47,798 bases of DNA from Flavobacterium sp. UGB4466 (GCF_903469665.1 NZ_CAGKLC010000029.1:1-47798); one strand, 5' to 3'. Positions 18,460 to 26,693 are shown, counted from the first letter of the stretch. Notes: a model not told the origin generated them from the sequence alone. Numbers and translations are program-made.

Positions 18460-18810
18460 CTAATTATCTTTTTCTTCTAAAGCTTCCCAAAATTCGTATG
18501 CTCTTCTCAAATGTGGAATTACGATGGTTCCGCCAACTAAAGTTGCGATCCCCATAGCTTCCATCATTTCTTCTTTCGTAACGCCTTCTTTATGGCTGGT
18601 TTCAAGATGGTATTTTACACAATCATCACAACGCAAAACGGCTGAGGCTACTAATCCTAAAAGCTCTTTTGTTTTAACATCAAGAGCTCCGGGCGCATAA
18701 GCATTTGTATCAAGATTGAAAATCCTTTTTACAATTTTATTATTGTCAGCCAGCAATTTTTCGTTCATTTTAGAACGGTAATCATTAAATTCTTTTATGA
18801 TATCAGACAT
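18460..18810 (-). CDS. Carboxymuconolactone decarboxylase / AhpD-like protein
   Basis: A 116-residue protein. The AhpD-type redox site is visible as C61-D-D-C64 with H68 (RCDDCVKYHLETS), followed by GVTKEEMMEAMGIATLVGGT and a helical C-terminus. The family includes decarboxylases and peroxidase-like CxxC proteins; the CxxC-x3-H arrangement favours a redox role. The start overlaps the end of tatC by 8 bases, so both are translated from one transcript. Exact substrate unknown. Confidence 0.88.
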   Translation of the reverse strand: MSDIIKEFNDYRSKMNEKLLADNNKIVKRIFNLDTNAYAPGALDVKTKELLGLVASAVLRCDDCVKYHLETSHKEGVTKEEMMEAMGIATLVGGTIVIPHLRRAYEFWEALEEKDN

Positions 18811-19618
18811 TTTCTTTCATTTTATTTCGATAAACAATCTTAGAAATCAGGATGCTCACTTCGTAGATAAGCAACATTGGTATCGCTACTATAGTTTGAC
18901 TCACTACGTCAGGAGGTGTTACAATCGCCGCGATAATCAAGATGATAATGACTGCGTATTTCCAGTACTTTCTTAAGAATTCAGGGGTTACTAATCCTAA
19001 TTTGGTTAAAAAGTAAATGGCAATTGGCAGTTCAAAAAAGATAGCGCTTCCCAGTATACTTGTTTTCACCATTCCCATATAAGAGTCTAATGTGAATTGA
19101 TTTTTTACAACATCACTCACAGAAAAAGTGGCAACGAAATTTACTGACATTGGGATCACGACGAAATATCCAAACAGTACCCCTAAAAAGAAAAGTAAAG
19201 AGGAGGTGAAAATAAATACTTTGGCATTTTTTCGCTCTTTTTCATATAAAGCGGGACTGATAAACTTCCAGATTTCCCATAAAATATAAGGGAAACTCAA
19301 AATAAAACCGGCTAAAAGACACATCCATACAAAGATATTTACCTGACCTTCCATTTCTGTATTTTGGATAATGAAATTCAGCTGTGTGATACAGATGCTG
19401 TCGGCAAAGCCTAGTTGGTGTGATAAATCACAGAACCAAACATAAGTAAAAAAAGTAGGTCGGGTTGGACCAAGAATGATTTTATCAAATAAATAGTCAC
19501 TTATAAAATAGGTCACAAATGCCATTATCATAGTGGCAATTGTACTTCTAACCAATAACCATCTTAATTCTTCAAGATGATCCAGAAATGACATCTCGCC
19601 AAGGTTTTTTTTTGCCAT
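18803..19618 (-). CDS. tatC: Sec-independent protein translocase TatC
   Basis: A 271-residue inner-membrane protein with six helices. The N-terminal MSFLDHLEELRWLLVRS is the TatC hallmark that contacts twin-arginine signals, and FILSFPYILWEIWKFISPAL follows in the middle. A glutamate in the fourth helix region (FFELPIAIYFL) is also typical. It is the receptor of the Tat pathway. Its ATG overlaps the kdsD stop (TAATG on the minus strand). No tatA gene is in the window. Confidence 0.95.
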   Translation of the reverse strand: MAKKNLGEMSFLDHLEELRWLLVRSTIATMIMAFVTYFISDYLFDKIILGPTRPTFFTYVWFCDLSHQLGFADSICITQLNFIIQNTEMEGQVNIFVWMCLLAGFILSFPYILWEIWKFISPALYEKERKNAKVFIFTSSLLFFLGVLFGYFVVIPMSVNFVATFSVSDVVKNQFTLDSYMGMVKTSILGSAIFFELPIAIYFLTKLGLVTPEFLRKYWKYAVIIILIIAAIVTPPDVVSQTIVAIPMLLIYEVSILISKIVYRNKMKENV

Positions 19619-20583
19619 TATACGATTCCTTCTTTTAAAATGTCATGTAAATGTAGTACACCTTTGTACTCTCCATTGTCAGCAACAATAAGCTGTGTTA
19701 TCGAAAAATCTTCTAAGATATTCAAAGCGTCAACCGCCATTGTTTCAGAAGACACTACTTTAGGATTTTTAGACATAATATCTTTTGCAGTTAAATCAGC
19801 GATAGTATCTACGTCATTTAGCATTCTTCGGATGTCTCCGTCAGTAATGATTCCGATAATTTTATCATTTTCGATTACCGCAGTTACACCCAGTCTTTTT
19901 TCAGAGATCTCAAAAATCGCTTTTTTGATTGAGGTATCAGGAGTAACCATTGGTTTTAACGAATGCTCAATCATGTCTTTAACACGAAGTAATAGTTTTT
20001 TTCCTAAAGCTCCGCCAGGATGATAAACCGCAAAATCTTCAGGTTTAAAATCGCGCATTTCCATCAAACAAACTGCTAAGGCATCTCCCATAACAAGTTG
20101 AGCAGTGGTACTGCTGGTTGGTGCCAGATTGATTGGGCAGGCTTCTGTTTCTACAGTTGTGTCTAATACATAGTCAGAGCCTTTAGCTAAAAATGAAGTT
20201 ACATTTCCTGTCATTCCAATCAGGATGTTTCCGAAACGTTTTAACAGAGGAACCAGCACTTTTATTTCAGGACTGTTTCCGCTTTTTGAAATACAGATTA
20301 CGATGTCTTCATTTTGAAGCATTCCCAGATCACCATGAATGGCTTCTGAGGCATGTAGGAACATAGAAGGTGTGCCGGTTGAGTTAAAAGTAGCGACCAT
20401 TTTTTGAGCAATAATGGCGCTTTTTCCGATGCCTGTAACGATCAATCGGCCTTTAGTTTCGTAAATGCGTTGGACAGCTTCGTAGAAATTTTCGTCCAGA
20501 AAATCAATTAGCTTTGTAATTGCTTCACTTTCAGATAGTATGGTTTTTTTGGCGATCGCCAATATATTTTCTTTTGTGATCAA
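19618..20583 (-). CDS. kdsD: Arabinose-5-phosphate isomerase (KdsD/KpsF family)
   Basis: A 321-residue protein from the TTG at 20583 (ITKENILAIAKKTILSESEA). The N-terminal SIS domain holds GRLIVTGIGKSAIIAQKMVA and FLHASEAIHGDLGM. Two C-terminal CBS domains follow (DMIEHSLKPMVTPDT onward and KDIMSKNPKVVSSET onward). It interconverts ribulose-5-P and arabinose-5-P, the first committed step to Kdo for LPS. The frame stays open to another TTG at 20640, but that site overlaps the predicted -7 box (20638-20645) and would sit upstream of the transcript, so the shorter start is preferred. It is first in the run kdsD-tatC-AhpD-like. Confidence 0.88.
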   Translation of the reverse strand: MITKENILAIAKKTILSESEAITKLIDFLDENFYEAVQRIYETKGRLIVTGIGKSAIIAQKMVATFNSTGTPSMFLHASEAIHGDLGMLQNEDIVICISKSGNSPEIKVLVPLLKRFGNILIGMTGNVTSFLAKGSDYVLDTTVETEACPINLAPTSSTTAQLVMGDALAVCLMEMRDFKPEDFAVYHPGGALGKKLLLRVKDMIEHSLKPMVTPDTSIKKAIFEISEKRLGVTAVIENDKIIGIITDGDIRRMLNDVDTIADLTAKDIMSKNPKVVSSETMAVDALNILEDFSITQLIVADNGEYKGVLHLHDILKEGIV

Positions 20584-20599
20584 AACAGAATATTTAAAA

Positions 20600-20630
20600 T
20601 TTGTATGTATAAAAGAAAGTTGTATCTTTA
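20600..20630 (+). promoter_or_regulatory. Predicted promoter of recQ (TTTG-N19-TATCTTTA)
   Basis: TTTG at 20600-20603 and TATCTTTA at 20623-20630, spaced 19 bases, one mismatch from the Bacteroidota -7 consensus TAnnTTTG. The recQ start is about 35 bases beyond the expected transcription start. Confidence 0.55.
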
Positions 20631-20637
20631 TGTGTTG

Positions 20638-20645
20638 CAAATTTA
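20638..20645 (-). promoter_or_regulatory. Predicted -7 element (TAAATTTG) of the kdsD operon
   Basis: An exact TAnnTTTG match on the minus strand. The predicted transcript would begin near 20631, upstream of the TTG at 20583 but after the TTG at 20640. It is interleaved with the divergent recQ promoter, so the two probably compete or are coordinated. Confidence 0.5.
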
Positions 20646-20670
20646 TACAAAATATCCATTAATATAAAGA

Positions 20671-22866
20671 ATGAATTCAAACGAAATTGAAATACACAAG
20701 GAATTAAAGAAGTATTTCGGCTTTAGCCAATTTAAGGGCTTGCAGGAGCAAGTCATTACGAGTATTTTAGAGAAGAAGAATACTTTTGTAATTATGCCAA
20801 CTGGCGGTGGAAAGTCTCTTTGTTATCAATTACCCGCTTTAATTCAGGATGGAACGGCCATAGTTGTTTCTCCTTTGATTGCTTTGATGAAAAATCAGGT
20901 TGATGCTATTCGAAGCCTTTCGTCAGAAAACGGAATTGCCCATGTGTTAAATTCCTCTCTCACCAAAACAGAAATTGCCCAGGTTAAAAAAGACATTACT
21001 TCAGGTTTGACTAAACTTTTGTATGTAGCGCCTGAATCGTTGACAAAAGAAGAGTATGTGGCTTTTTTACAAAGCGTATCCATTTCCTTTGTAGCGATTG
21101 ATGAAGCGCACTGTATTTCAGAGTGGGGTCATGATTTCAGGCCGGAATACCGTAATCTGAAAAATATAATCAAACAATTAGGAAAAGTACCCATTATTGG
21201 ACTTACCGCCACTGCAACCCCAAAAGTTCAGGAGGATATATTGAAAAATCTTGAAATGGCCGATGCAAATACTTTCAAAGCGTCGTTCAACAGACCGAAC
21301 TTGTACTACGAAGTTCGAACAAAAACAAAAAATATAGAGTCGGATATTATTCGATTTATTAAACAACATAAAGGCAAATCCGGAATTATTTACTGCCTAA
21401 GCCGTAAAAAAGTAGAGTCTATTGCCGAAGTTTTACAAGTTAACGGGATCAGTGCTGTGCCGTATCATGCAGGTTTAGATGCTAAAACCCGTGCCAAACA
21501 TCAGGATATGTTTCTGATGGAAGATGTTGATGTGGTTGTGGCAACTATTGCATTCGGAATGGGGATTGACAAACCGGACGTTCGGTTTGTAATTCATCAT
21601 GATATTCCAAAATCACTGGAGAGTTATTATCAGGAAACAGGTCGTGCTGGTCGTGACGGAGGAGAGGGACATTGTCTGGCGTACTATTCCTATAAAGATG
21701 TGGAGAAGTTGGAGAAATTCATGTCCGGGAAGCCAGTAGCAGAACAAGAGATTGGATTTGCTCTTTTGCAGGAAGTAGTAGCGTATGCCGAAACTTCAAT
21801 GTCACGCAGAAAGTTTCTATTGCATTATTTTGGTGAAGAATTCGACAGCGAGACCGGAGAAGGCGCAGATATGGACGACAACGTTCGTAATCCTAAAACA
21901 AGAATTGAAGCCAAAGAGCAGGTTGTTAAATTGTTGGAAATTGTTCGGGATACCAAGCATATTTATAAGTCAAAAGAAATTGTGTTTACCTTAATTGGCC
22001 GTGTAAATGCTGTAATTAAAGCACACAAAACAGATGCCCAATCGTTTTTTGGGTCGGGTTCTGACCACGATGAGAAATATTGGATGGCCTTGCTTCGACA
22101 AGTTTTGGTAGCAGGTTATCTGTCAAAAGATATTGAAACTTATGGTGTAGTGAAAATCACAAAAGAAGGTTTGAACTTCATTAAAAAACCGGTTTCATTT
22201 ATGATGTCTGAAGATCATGAATACAGTGAATCTGAAGATGAAGCAATTGTAACTGCAGGAAAATCGTCAGGAACAGCCGATGAAGTCTTAATGGGCATGC
22301 TGCGCGAATTGCGTAAAAAAGTAGCTAAGAAATTAGGAGTTCCTCCGTTTGTTGTTTTTCAGGACCCTTCACTTGAAGATATGGCTCTGAAATACCCAAT
22401 CACTTTAACGGAGCTATTTAATATTCATGGTGTAGGTGAGGGGAAAGCTAAAAAATATGGTGGTGATTTCGTTTCTTTAATCAGCAGATATGTTGAGGAT
22501 AATGATATCATTCGCCCGGATGATTTAGTAGTCAAATCTACAGGAGTCAACTCCGCTAATAAATTATATATCATTCAAAACATCGACAGAAAATTGCCGC
22601 TAAGTGATATCGCTTCTGCAAAAGGACTTTCGATGGACGCTTTGATCAAAGAAATGGAACAAATCGTTTATTCGGGTACCAAGCTAAATATCAAATACTG
22701 GGTTGATGACATGCTGGATGACGATCAGCAGGAAGAAATTCACGATTATTTCATGGAATCGGAATCGGATAAAATCGAGGATGCTCTTAAAGAATTCGAT
22801 GGTGACTATGATATTGATGAGTTGCGTTTGATGAGAATTAAGTTTATTAGTGAGGTTGCAAACTAG
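20671..22866 (+). CDS. recQ: ATP-dependent DNA helicase RecQ
   Basis: A 731-residue helicase. Motif I is TGGGKSLCYQLPAL near residue 45, the DEAH box is AIDEAHCISEWGHDFRPEYR near 145, and motif VI is YYQETGRAGRDG near 325. An RQC-type winged-helix region follows, then an HRDC domain (VLMGMLRELRKKVAKKLGVP, then FVVFQDPSLEDMA) near 545. A C-terminal helical tail of about 100 residues is common in Bacteroidota RecQ. It unwinds DNA 3' to 5' in repair and recombination. No frameshift seen. Two exported proteins of unknown function follow within 8 bases. Confidence 0.96.
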   Translation: MNSNEIEIHKELKKYFGFSQFKGLQEQVITSILEKKNTFVIMPTGGGKSLCYQLPALIQDGTAIVVSPLIALMKNQVDAIRSLSSENGIAHVLNSSLTKTEIAQVKKDITSGLTKLLYVAPESLTKEEYVAFLQSVSISFVAIDEAHCISEWGHDFRPEYRNLKNIIKQLGKVPIIGLTATATPKVQEDILKNLEMADANTFKASFNRPNLYYEVRTKTKNIESDIIRFIKQHKGKSGIIYCLSRKKVESIAEVLQVNGISAVPYHAGLDAKTRAKHQDMFLMEDVDVVVATIAFGMGIDKPDVRFVIHHDIPKSLESYYQETGRAGRDGGEGHCLAYYSYKDVEKLEKFMSGKPVAEQEIGFALLQEVVAYAETSMSRRKFLLHYFGEEFDSETGEGADMDDNVRNPKTRIEAKEQVVKLLEIVRDTKHIYKSKEIVFTLIGRVNAVIKAHKTDAQSFFGSGSDHDEKYWMALLRQVLVAGYLSKDIETYGVVKITKEGLNFIKKPVSFMMSEDHEYSESEDEAIVTAGKSSGTADEVLMGMLRELRKKVAKKLGVPPFVVFQDPSLEDMALKYPITLTELFNIHGVGEGKAKKYGGDFVSLISRYVEDNDIIRPDDLVVKSTGVNSANKLYIIQNIDRKLPLSDIASAKGLSMDALIKEMEQIVYSGTKLNIKYWVDDMLDDDQQEEIHDYFMESESDKIEDALKEFDGDYDIDELRLMRIKFISEVAN

Positions 22867-22874
22867 GTTGTTTT

Positions 22875-23633
22875 ATGAAGTTTTTAAAAGCTATTTTTAT
22901 TTTTGTCGTATTGATATCTACCAAATCGTTTGCAACTGCTCAGGTTTCAGATTGTTTGATTATTGATAAAGATACATTGCGAATTCAGTCAAATCCATTA
23001 GAAGAATATTTCAAGATACATCCTATTCCTGAAAATTTAATAACTACCGTCTCTAGTGCAAATTGGAGAGGTTATATCGCCTATTTTAAGTTTTTGGAAG
23101 GAAAACTGGTTGTTGAAAATATATATAAGGAGGATTACAAGAAGAATAGTAAAGGCGAAAGCGATTTTTTCTTGACTTCTATTTATAAAGCTATTTTTGG
23201 TGAAAACAAAAATTTTGAATGTAACTTTTATTCTGGTCTTCTAATTTGTCCTTCAGGAAAAATGTTGCAGTATGTTCATATGGGATATAGTTCTATATTT
23301 GAAAATTATACTTTGATAGAACTAAAAGATGGAGTAAACGTAAAATCTAAAAAATTAACCGCCGAAGAATTTGTGGATTTTAAAAAGAAATATTTTAAAT
23401 ATTATAAAAAGACTGACGAATACAAACAAAAAGCAAAAGAATTTAAAGAAATCACGGTTGAAAGTGATAAGGTTTTAAACAAATTGACACTTGAAAACTC
23501 AAATAGTAATAATAAAGAAAATAAATATTTAAAGCAAAAAGAAGCTGATTACAAAGCCGATAAGAAAGTGGAATCTTTTATGTTTATTTTTTCAAACGAT
23601 TATATGAAAACAATTGAAATCCCTCTAAACTAA
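22875..23633 (+). CDS. Exported protein of unknown function
   Basis: A 252-residue protein with a clear signal peptide (MKFLKAIFIFVVLISTKSFA, cleavage probably near ATAQ). The mature part starts VSDCLIIDKDTLRIQSNPLE and contains FYSGLLICPSGKMLQYVHMG, giving a few cysteines that could pair in the periplasm. The last 90 residues are lysine/glutamate-rich and helical. I do not recognise the family. It starts 8 bases after recQ and ends 4 bases before another exported protein; co-transcription with recQ is likely but a functional link is not implied. Confidence 0.7.
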   Translation: MKFLKAIFIFVVLISTKSFATAQVSDCLIIDKDTLRIQSNPLEEYFKIHPIPENLITTVSSANWRGYIAYFKFLEGKLVVENIYKEDYKKNSKGESDFFLTSIYKAIFGENKNFECNFYSGLLICPSGKMLQYVHMGYSSIFENYTLIELKDGVNVKSKKLTAEEFVDFKKKYFKYYKKTDEYKQKAKEFKEITVESDKVLNKLTLENSNSNNKENKYLKQKEADYKADKKVESFMFIFSNDYMKTIEIPLN

Positions 23634-23637
23634 TTAT

Positions 23638-24057
23638 ATGAAAAAAACATCATTTTTATTTACATCACTTGGTCTTCTGCTATTGGCGATGTTAATTTTT
23701 AGTTTTTCGACAGAAAGTAAAGAACAAGATTCTAGATTAATTGGAGTCTGGAAAGGTTTTGAAGTTGAAAAACAGATTGAAGGCATAGAAAAGCACTGGA
23801 TACAACAAAGATTTGAAAACGGTACCTATGTGATTATGTTTACTACAAAAGAGGATTGCCAAATAGAAACTTTTACTGAAAAAGGGAAATGGTGGACAGA
23901 AAAAGGAAAATTTTATGAATTGTCTTCGAGTGCAAAAAATCCAGAAGTGTATAGTTATGAAATAAAGAATGATGAAGTAGTAGAATTTAAAAGCATAAAA
24001 CTTTCAGGAGAGAAAAAGGATACCTATATATTTAGCGATTATAAAATTAATTTCTAA
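23638..24057 (+). CDS. Exported or membrane-anchored lipocalin-like small protein, function unknown
   Basis: A 139-residue protein. One N-terminal hydrophobic segment (TSLGLLLLAMLIFSF) acts as signal peptide or anchor. The mature part begins SRLIGVWKGFEVEK, and QQRFENGTYVIMF with EKGKWWTEKGKFYEL resembles the G-x-W opening and later strands of lipocalin-like domains. Assignment beyond that is not safe. It is the last gene of the recQ run; a long terminator hairpin begins 32 bases downstream. Confidence 0.65.
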   Translation: MKKTSFLFTSLGLLLLAMLIFSFSTESKEQDSRLIGVWKGFEVEKQIEGIEKHWIQQRFENGTYVIMFTTKEDCQIETFTEKGKWWTEKGKFYELSSSAKNPEVYSYEIKNDEVVEFKSIKLSGEKKDTYIFSDYKINF

Positions 24058-24088
24058 TTGCTGTAAAATAAAAAAAAACTCAAGATAT

Positions 24089-24133
24089 AAATTCCAAATT
24101 CCAAGCTGGTTAAGCAATTGGAATTTGGAATTT
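24089..24133 (+). terminator. Long AT-rich palindrome acting as terminator
   Basis: A perfect 16-bp stem AAATTCCAAATTCCAA (24089-24104) with TTGGAATTTGGAATTT (24118-24133), a 13-nt loop, and a T-rich tail (TATTTTTATT). Position after the exported lipocalin-like gene supports terminator use. The internally repeated half-word TTCCAAA gives it the look of an interspersed palindrome. Confidence 0.65.
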
Positions 24134-24168
24134 ATTTTTATTGGAATTTCATCCCAAAAATTAGAATT

Positions 24169-24408
24169 TTATCCTTCAAATACTTCCCCCCGATGCGGCT
24201 TCAAAGCATCTCTTACGGGAATCATATTTTCATCGGTAACGACCATAAAAGCGATCGCATGCATATCGTTTATTATTGAAAACCCCGTAATGTTCAACGG
24301 AAGTTTTTCGATGGCGATATATTCTTTTAAGTGAATTTCATGATGTTCAGCTGTTTTAGCAGAAGCCGGCCCACGGAAATCCCAAATTAGTTTTATTTTT
24401 CTGGACAT
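24169..24408 (-). CDS. Small conserved-looking protein of unknown function
   Basis: A 79-residue protein, MSRKIKLIWDFRGPASAKTA, then EHHEIHLKEYIAIEKLP and a C-terminal half GFSIINDMHAIAFMVVTDEN followed by MIPVRDALKPHRGEVF. The composition is that of a folded cytoplasmic protein with histidines and no membrane segment. An opposite-strand frame of similar length in the same DNA is less protein-like. A -7 match TACCTTTG lies at 24444-24437 on the minus strand, about 30 bases upstream. I do not know its function. Confidence 0.65.
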   Translation of the reverse strand: MSRKIKLIWDFRGPASAKTAEHHEIHLKEYIAIEKLPLNITGFSIINDMHAIAFMVVTDENMIPVRDALKPHRGEVFEG

Positions 24409-24418
24409 TATTTATAGG

Positions 24419-24452
24419 TGCAAAGTTTCAAAGAGGCAAAGGTACAAAGGTT
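24419..24452. repeat. Short CAAAG-type direct repeat
   Basis: Four CAAAG words in 32 bases (CAAAGtttCAAAGaggCAAAG, then gtaCAAAGG). It sits just upstream of the 28-bp array and contains the possible -7 box of the minus-strand gene. Confidence 0.5.
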
Positions 24453-24484
24453 AGTTTGAAAATTCACTTTGAAATTGTCTTATT

Positions 24485-24764
24485 GTCCGTTCGAGCGAAG
24501 TCGAGACCCCTTATCAGTCCAAGCGGAGTCGAGACCCCTTGTCAGTTCGAGCGAAGTCGAGACCCCTTGTCCGTTCGAGCGGAGACGAGAACCTTTGTCG
24601 GTTCGAGCGAAGACGAGAACCCTTGTCAGTTCGAGCGAAGTCGAGAACCTTTGTCGGTCCAAGCGAAGTCGAGACCCTTTGTCAGTTCGAGCGAAGTCGA
24701 GAACCTTTGTCGGTCCAAGCGAAGTCAAGACCCCTTGTCCGTTCGAGCGAAGTCGAGAACCTTT
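24485..24764. repeat. Tandem array of ten 28-bp units (REP-like core)
   Basis: Exactly ten units of 28 bp with no slippage, each close to GTCAGTTCGAGCGAAGTCGA followed by GAACCTTT. Variants are G-to-A or G-to-C at the fourth base, TTCGAG/TCCAAG, GAAGTC/GGAGAC and ACCCCTT/AACCTTT. Units 6 and 8 are identical, and units 7 and 9 share the TCCAAG variant, suggesting a 56-bp higher-order duplication. Because 28 is not a multiple of three, all three frames on either strand stay open through the array; those frames are not genes. The core GAGCGAAGTCGA is the same family as the hairpin arms at 44296-45585. Confidence 0.95.
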
Positions 24765-24828
24765 GCTACATTTTGACTTCACTCAATGTAAAAGAACGTT
24801 ATCATCCTAGTTCAGATAAAATTTTCAA

Positions 24829-24861
24829 TTGATGTATTTTCATTTCAAAATAGTACTTTTG
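24829..24861 (+). promoter_or_regulatory. Predicted promoter of the FAD-dependent protein gene (TTG-N22-TACTTTTG)
   Basis: TTG at 24829-24831 and an exact TAnnTTTG match, TACTTTTG, at 24854-24861, 22 bases apart, with the gene start at 24910. Confidence 0.6.
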
Positions 24862-24909
24862 CATGTTCTTTTCATAGAAAGAAAAGCTAATTTGAATAAA
24901 TAAAATACA

Positions 24910-26469
24910 ATGCCAAGAGAACTTTTACTTCAGGTAACACCGGAAATAGCAGCAAACGAATTGTTGTTGAAAGACCATTTGTCTAAACAAATAAAAGTTT
25001 CTCCCAAAGAAATTCAACACGTTTCGATTTTGAAACGATCTATTGATGCGCGTCAAAAAGCGATCAAAATCAATTTAAAAGTTATTATCTATTTGCAGGG
25101 CGAACCTTTTCAGGAAACTAAAATAGAATTGCCTGTATATAAGGATGTTTCGTCTGCACAGGAAGTAATTGTAGTTGGAGCAGGTCCGGCAGGGCTTTTT
25201 GCGGCACTTCAATTAATAGAGTTAGGTTTAAAACCAATTGTACTGGAGCGCGGAAAGGATGTACGTGGACGTCGTCGTGATTTAAAAGCAATAAATCGTG
25301 AACATATCGTTAACGAAGATTCTAATTATTGTTTTGGTGAAGGTGGAGCAGGAACCTATTCAGATGGGAAATTATACACACGTTCTAAAAAGCGTGGAGA
25401 TGTAACCCGAATCTTAGAATTGCTTGTTGCTTTTGGAGCTTCTGAAGACATTTTGATAGAAGCGCATCCACACATCGGAACCAATAAATTGCCAAAAATT
25501 ATTGAAGATATTCGAAATAAAATCATAGAGTTTGGTGGTCAGGTTTTATTTGATACACGCGTTACTGATATTTTGGTAAAGAATAATGAAGTTGAAGGTG
25601 TCGTTACTCAAAACGGCGACAAGATTTTGGCCAATAAATTAATCCTGGCGACAGGACATTCGGCACGTGATATTTTTGAGTTATTAGACAAAAAGAAAAT
25701 TTTTATAGAAGCAAAACCATTTGCTTTAGGAGTTCGTGCAGAACATTCACAGCAATTAATTGACAGTATTCAGTACAGTTGTGATTATCGAGGAGAGCAT
25801 CTGCCTCCGGCACCATACTCTATTGTAAAACAGGTCAACGGTCGCGGAATGTACTCGTTTTGCATGTGCCCGGGTGGTGTAATTGCACCTTGTGCAACGA
25901 GCCCGGGTGAGGTGGTTACTAATGGTTGGTCACCTTCGAAACGAGATCAGGTTACGGCAAATTCAGGAATTGTAATCGAATTAAAGTTGGAAGATTTTAA
26001 GCCTTTTGCAAAGTTTGGAGCTTTGGCCGGAATGGAATTTCAAAAAAGTATCGAACAAAAAGCATGGCATTTGGCAGGGCAGACTCAAAAGGTTCCTGCT
26101 CAGCGAATGATCGACTTTACACAGAATAAAGTTTCAGCTGATATTTCGAAAACTTCTTACGTTCCCGGAACAACATCGGTTGAGATGGGGCAGGTTTTTC
26201 CGGGATTTTTGTCGCAAATTTTACGTGAAGGCTTTAAAGAATTTGGAAAATCAATGCGCGGTTATTTAACCAATGAAGCAATTTTGCATGCTCCGGAAAG
26301 CCGCACGTCATCACCAGTTCGAATCCCTAGAGATCCTATGACTTATGAGCATTTGCAAATTAAAGGCTTGTACCCGTGTGGAGAAGGTGCCGGATATGCC
26401 GGAGGTATTATTTCTGCAGCCATTGATGGAGAAAAATGCGCTTTAATGATTGCTGAGGCTTTAAAATAG
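24910..26469 (+). CDS. FAD-dependent oxidoreductase-like protein (COG2509 type)
   Basis: A 519-residue protein. An N-terminal domain of about 80 residues (PKEIQHVSILKRSIDARQKA) precedes the FAD-binding motif VIVVGAGPAGLFAALQ (VGAGPAG at 89-95). The rest carries CFGEGGAGTYSDGKLYTRSK, which is the segment I associate with COG2509 dehydrogenases. It also has LATGHSARD, ALGVRAEH, CMCPGGVIAPCAT, and the C-terminal GLYPCGEGAGYAGGI that closes the FAD site. It is cytoplasmic. The reaction of this family is not well defined. It is probably a single-gene transcript with its own promoter. Confidence 0.88.
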   Translation: MPRELLLQVTPEIAANELLLKDHLSKQIKVSPKEIQHVSILKRSIDARQKAIKINLKVIIYLQGEPFQETKIELPVYKDVSSAQEVIVVGAGPAGLFAALQLIELGLKPIVLERGKDVRGRRRDLKAINREHIVNEDSNYCFGEGGAGTYSDGKLYTRSKKRGDVTRILELLVAFGASEDILIEAHPHIGTNKLPKIIEDIRNKIIEFGGQVLFDTRVTDILVKNNEVEGVVTQNGDKILANKLILATGHSARDIFELLDKKKIFIEAKPFALGVRAEHSQQLIDSIQYSCDYRGEHLPPAPYSIVKQVNGRGMYSFCMCPGGVIAPCATSPGEVVTNGWSPSKRDQVTANSGIVIELKLEDFKPFAKFGALAGMEFQKSIEQKAWHLAGQTQKVPAQRMIDFTQNKVSADISKTSYVPGTTSVEMGQVFPGFLSQILREGFKEFGKSMRGYLTNEAILHAPESRTSSPVRIPRDPMTYEHLQIKGLYPCGEGAGYAGGIISAAIDGEKCALMIAEALK

Positions 26470-26519
26470 AATGTTTTTTATGTGTTTTAACACGTTCGGT
26501 ATAATTAGCAAAAAAATGA

Positions 26520-26666
26520 TTTAACACATAGTCCCGAAGCATCGGGATATGTGTAAAAAGAGAACTAAAAAAGAAATACATTTCTTTCACAGAGAAGGCT
26601 ATGCCTATTTAAATAAAGTGAAACGCCTTTTTTATAGATATAGTGTTTATGTTTCTATGTGTTAAA
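26520..26666. repeat. Intergenic element bounded by a perfect 12-bp inverted repeat
   Basis: TTTAACACATAG (26520-26531) and CTATGTGTTAAA (26655-26666) are perfect reverse complements bracketing 147 bases. Inside the left end is a hairpin (26524-26554) with stem ACACATA/ATGTGT and inner TCCCGA/TCGGGA. No protein frame is supported. It resembles a small non-autonomous palindromic element or a decayed MITE-like insertion, but no target-site duplication is obvious. Confidence 0.5.
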
Positions 26667-26693
26667 ATTAATTCACCCAAGGGGTTAAAAGTA

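Noticed and set aside
24125..24334. Plus-strand 69-codon frame opposite the 79-aa gene
   Set aside because: It starts inside the terminator palindrome, and its composition is less protein-like than the minus-strand frame.
24485..24764. CRISPR array
   Set aside because: The 28-bp units are directly adjacent with no unique spacers, and no cas gene is nearby.
24456..24832. Four overlapping open frames of 97-113 codons on both strands
   Set aside because: All lie on the 28-bp tandem array; a stop-free 28-bp unit keeps every frame open. The peptides are just the translated repeat, with no start context.
26408..26590. Minus-strand 60-codon frame at the end of the FAD protein gene
   Set aside because: It runs across the intergenic hairpin and into the coding gene on the other strand, with no recognisable domain.
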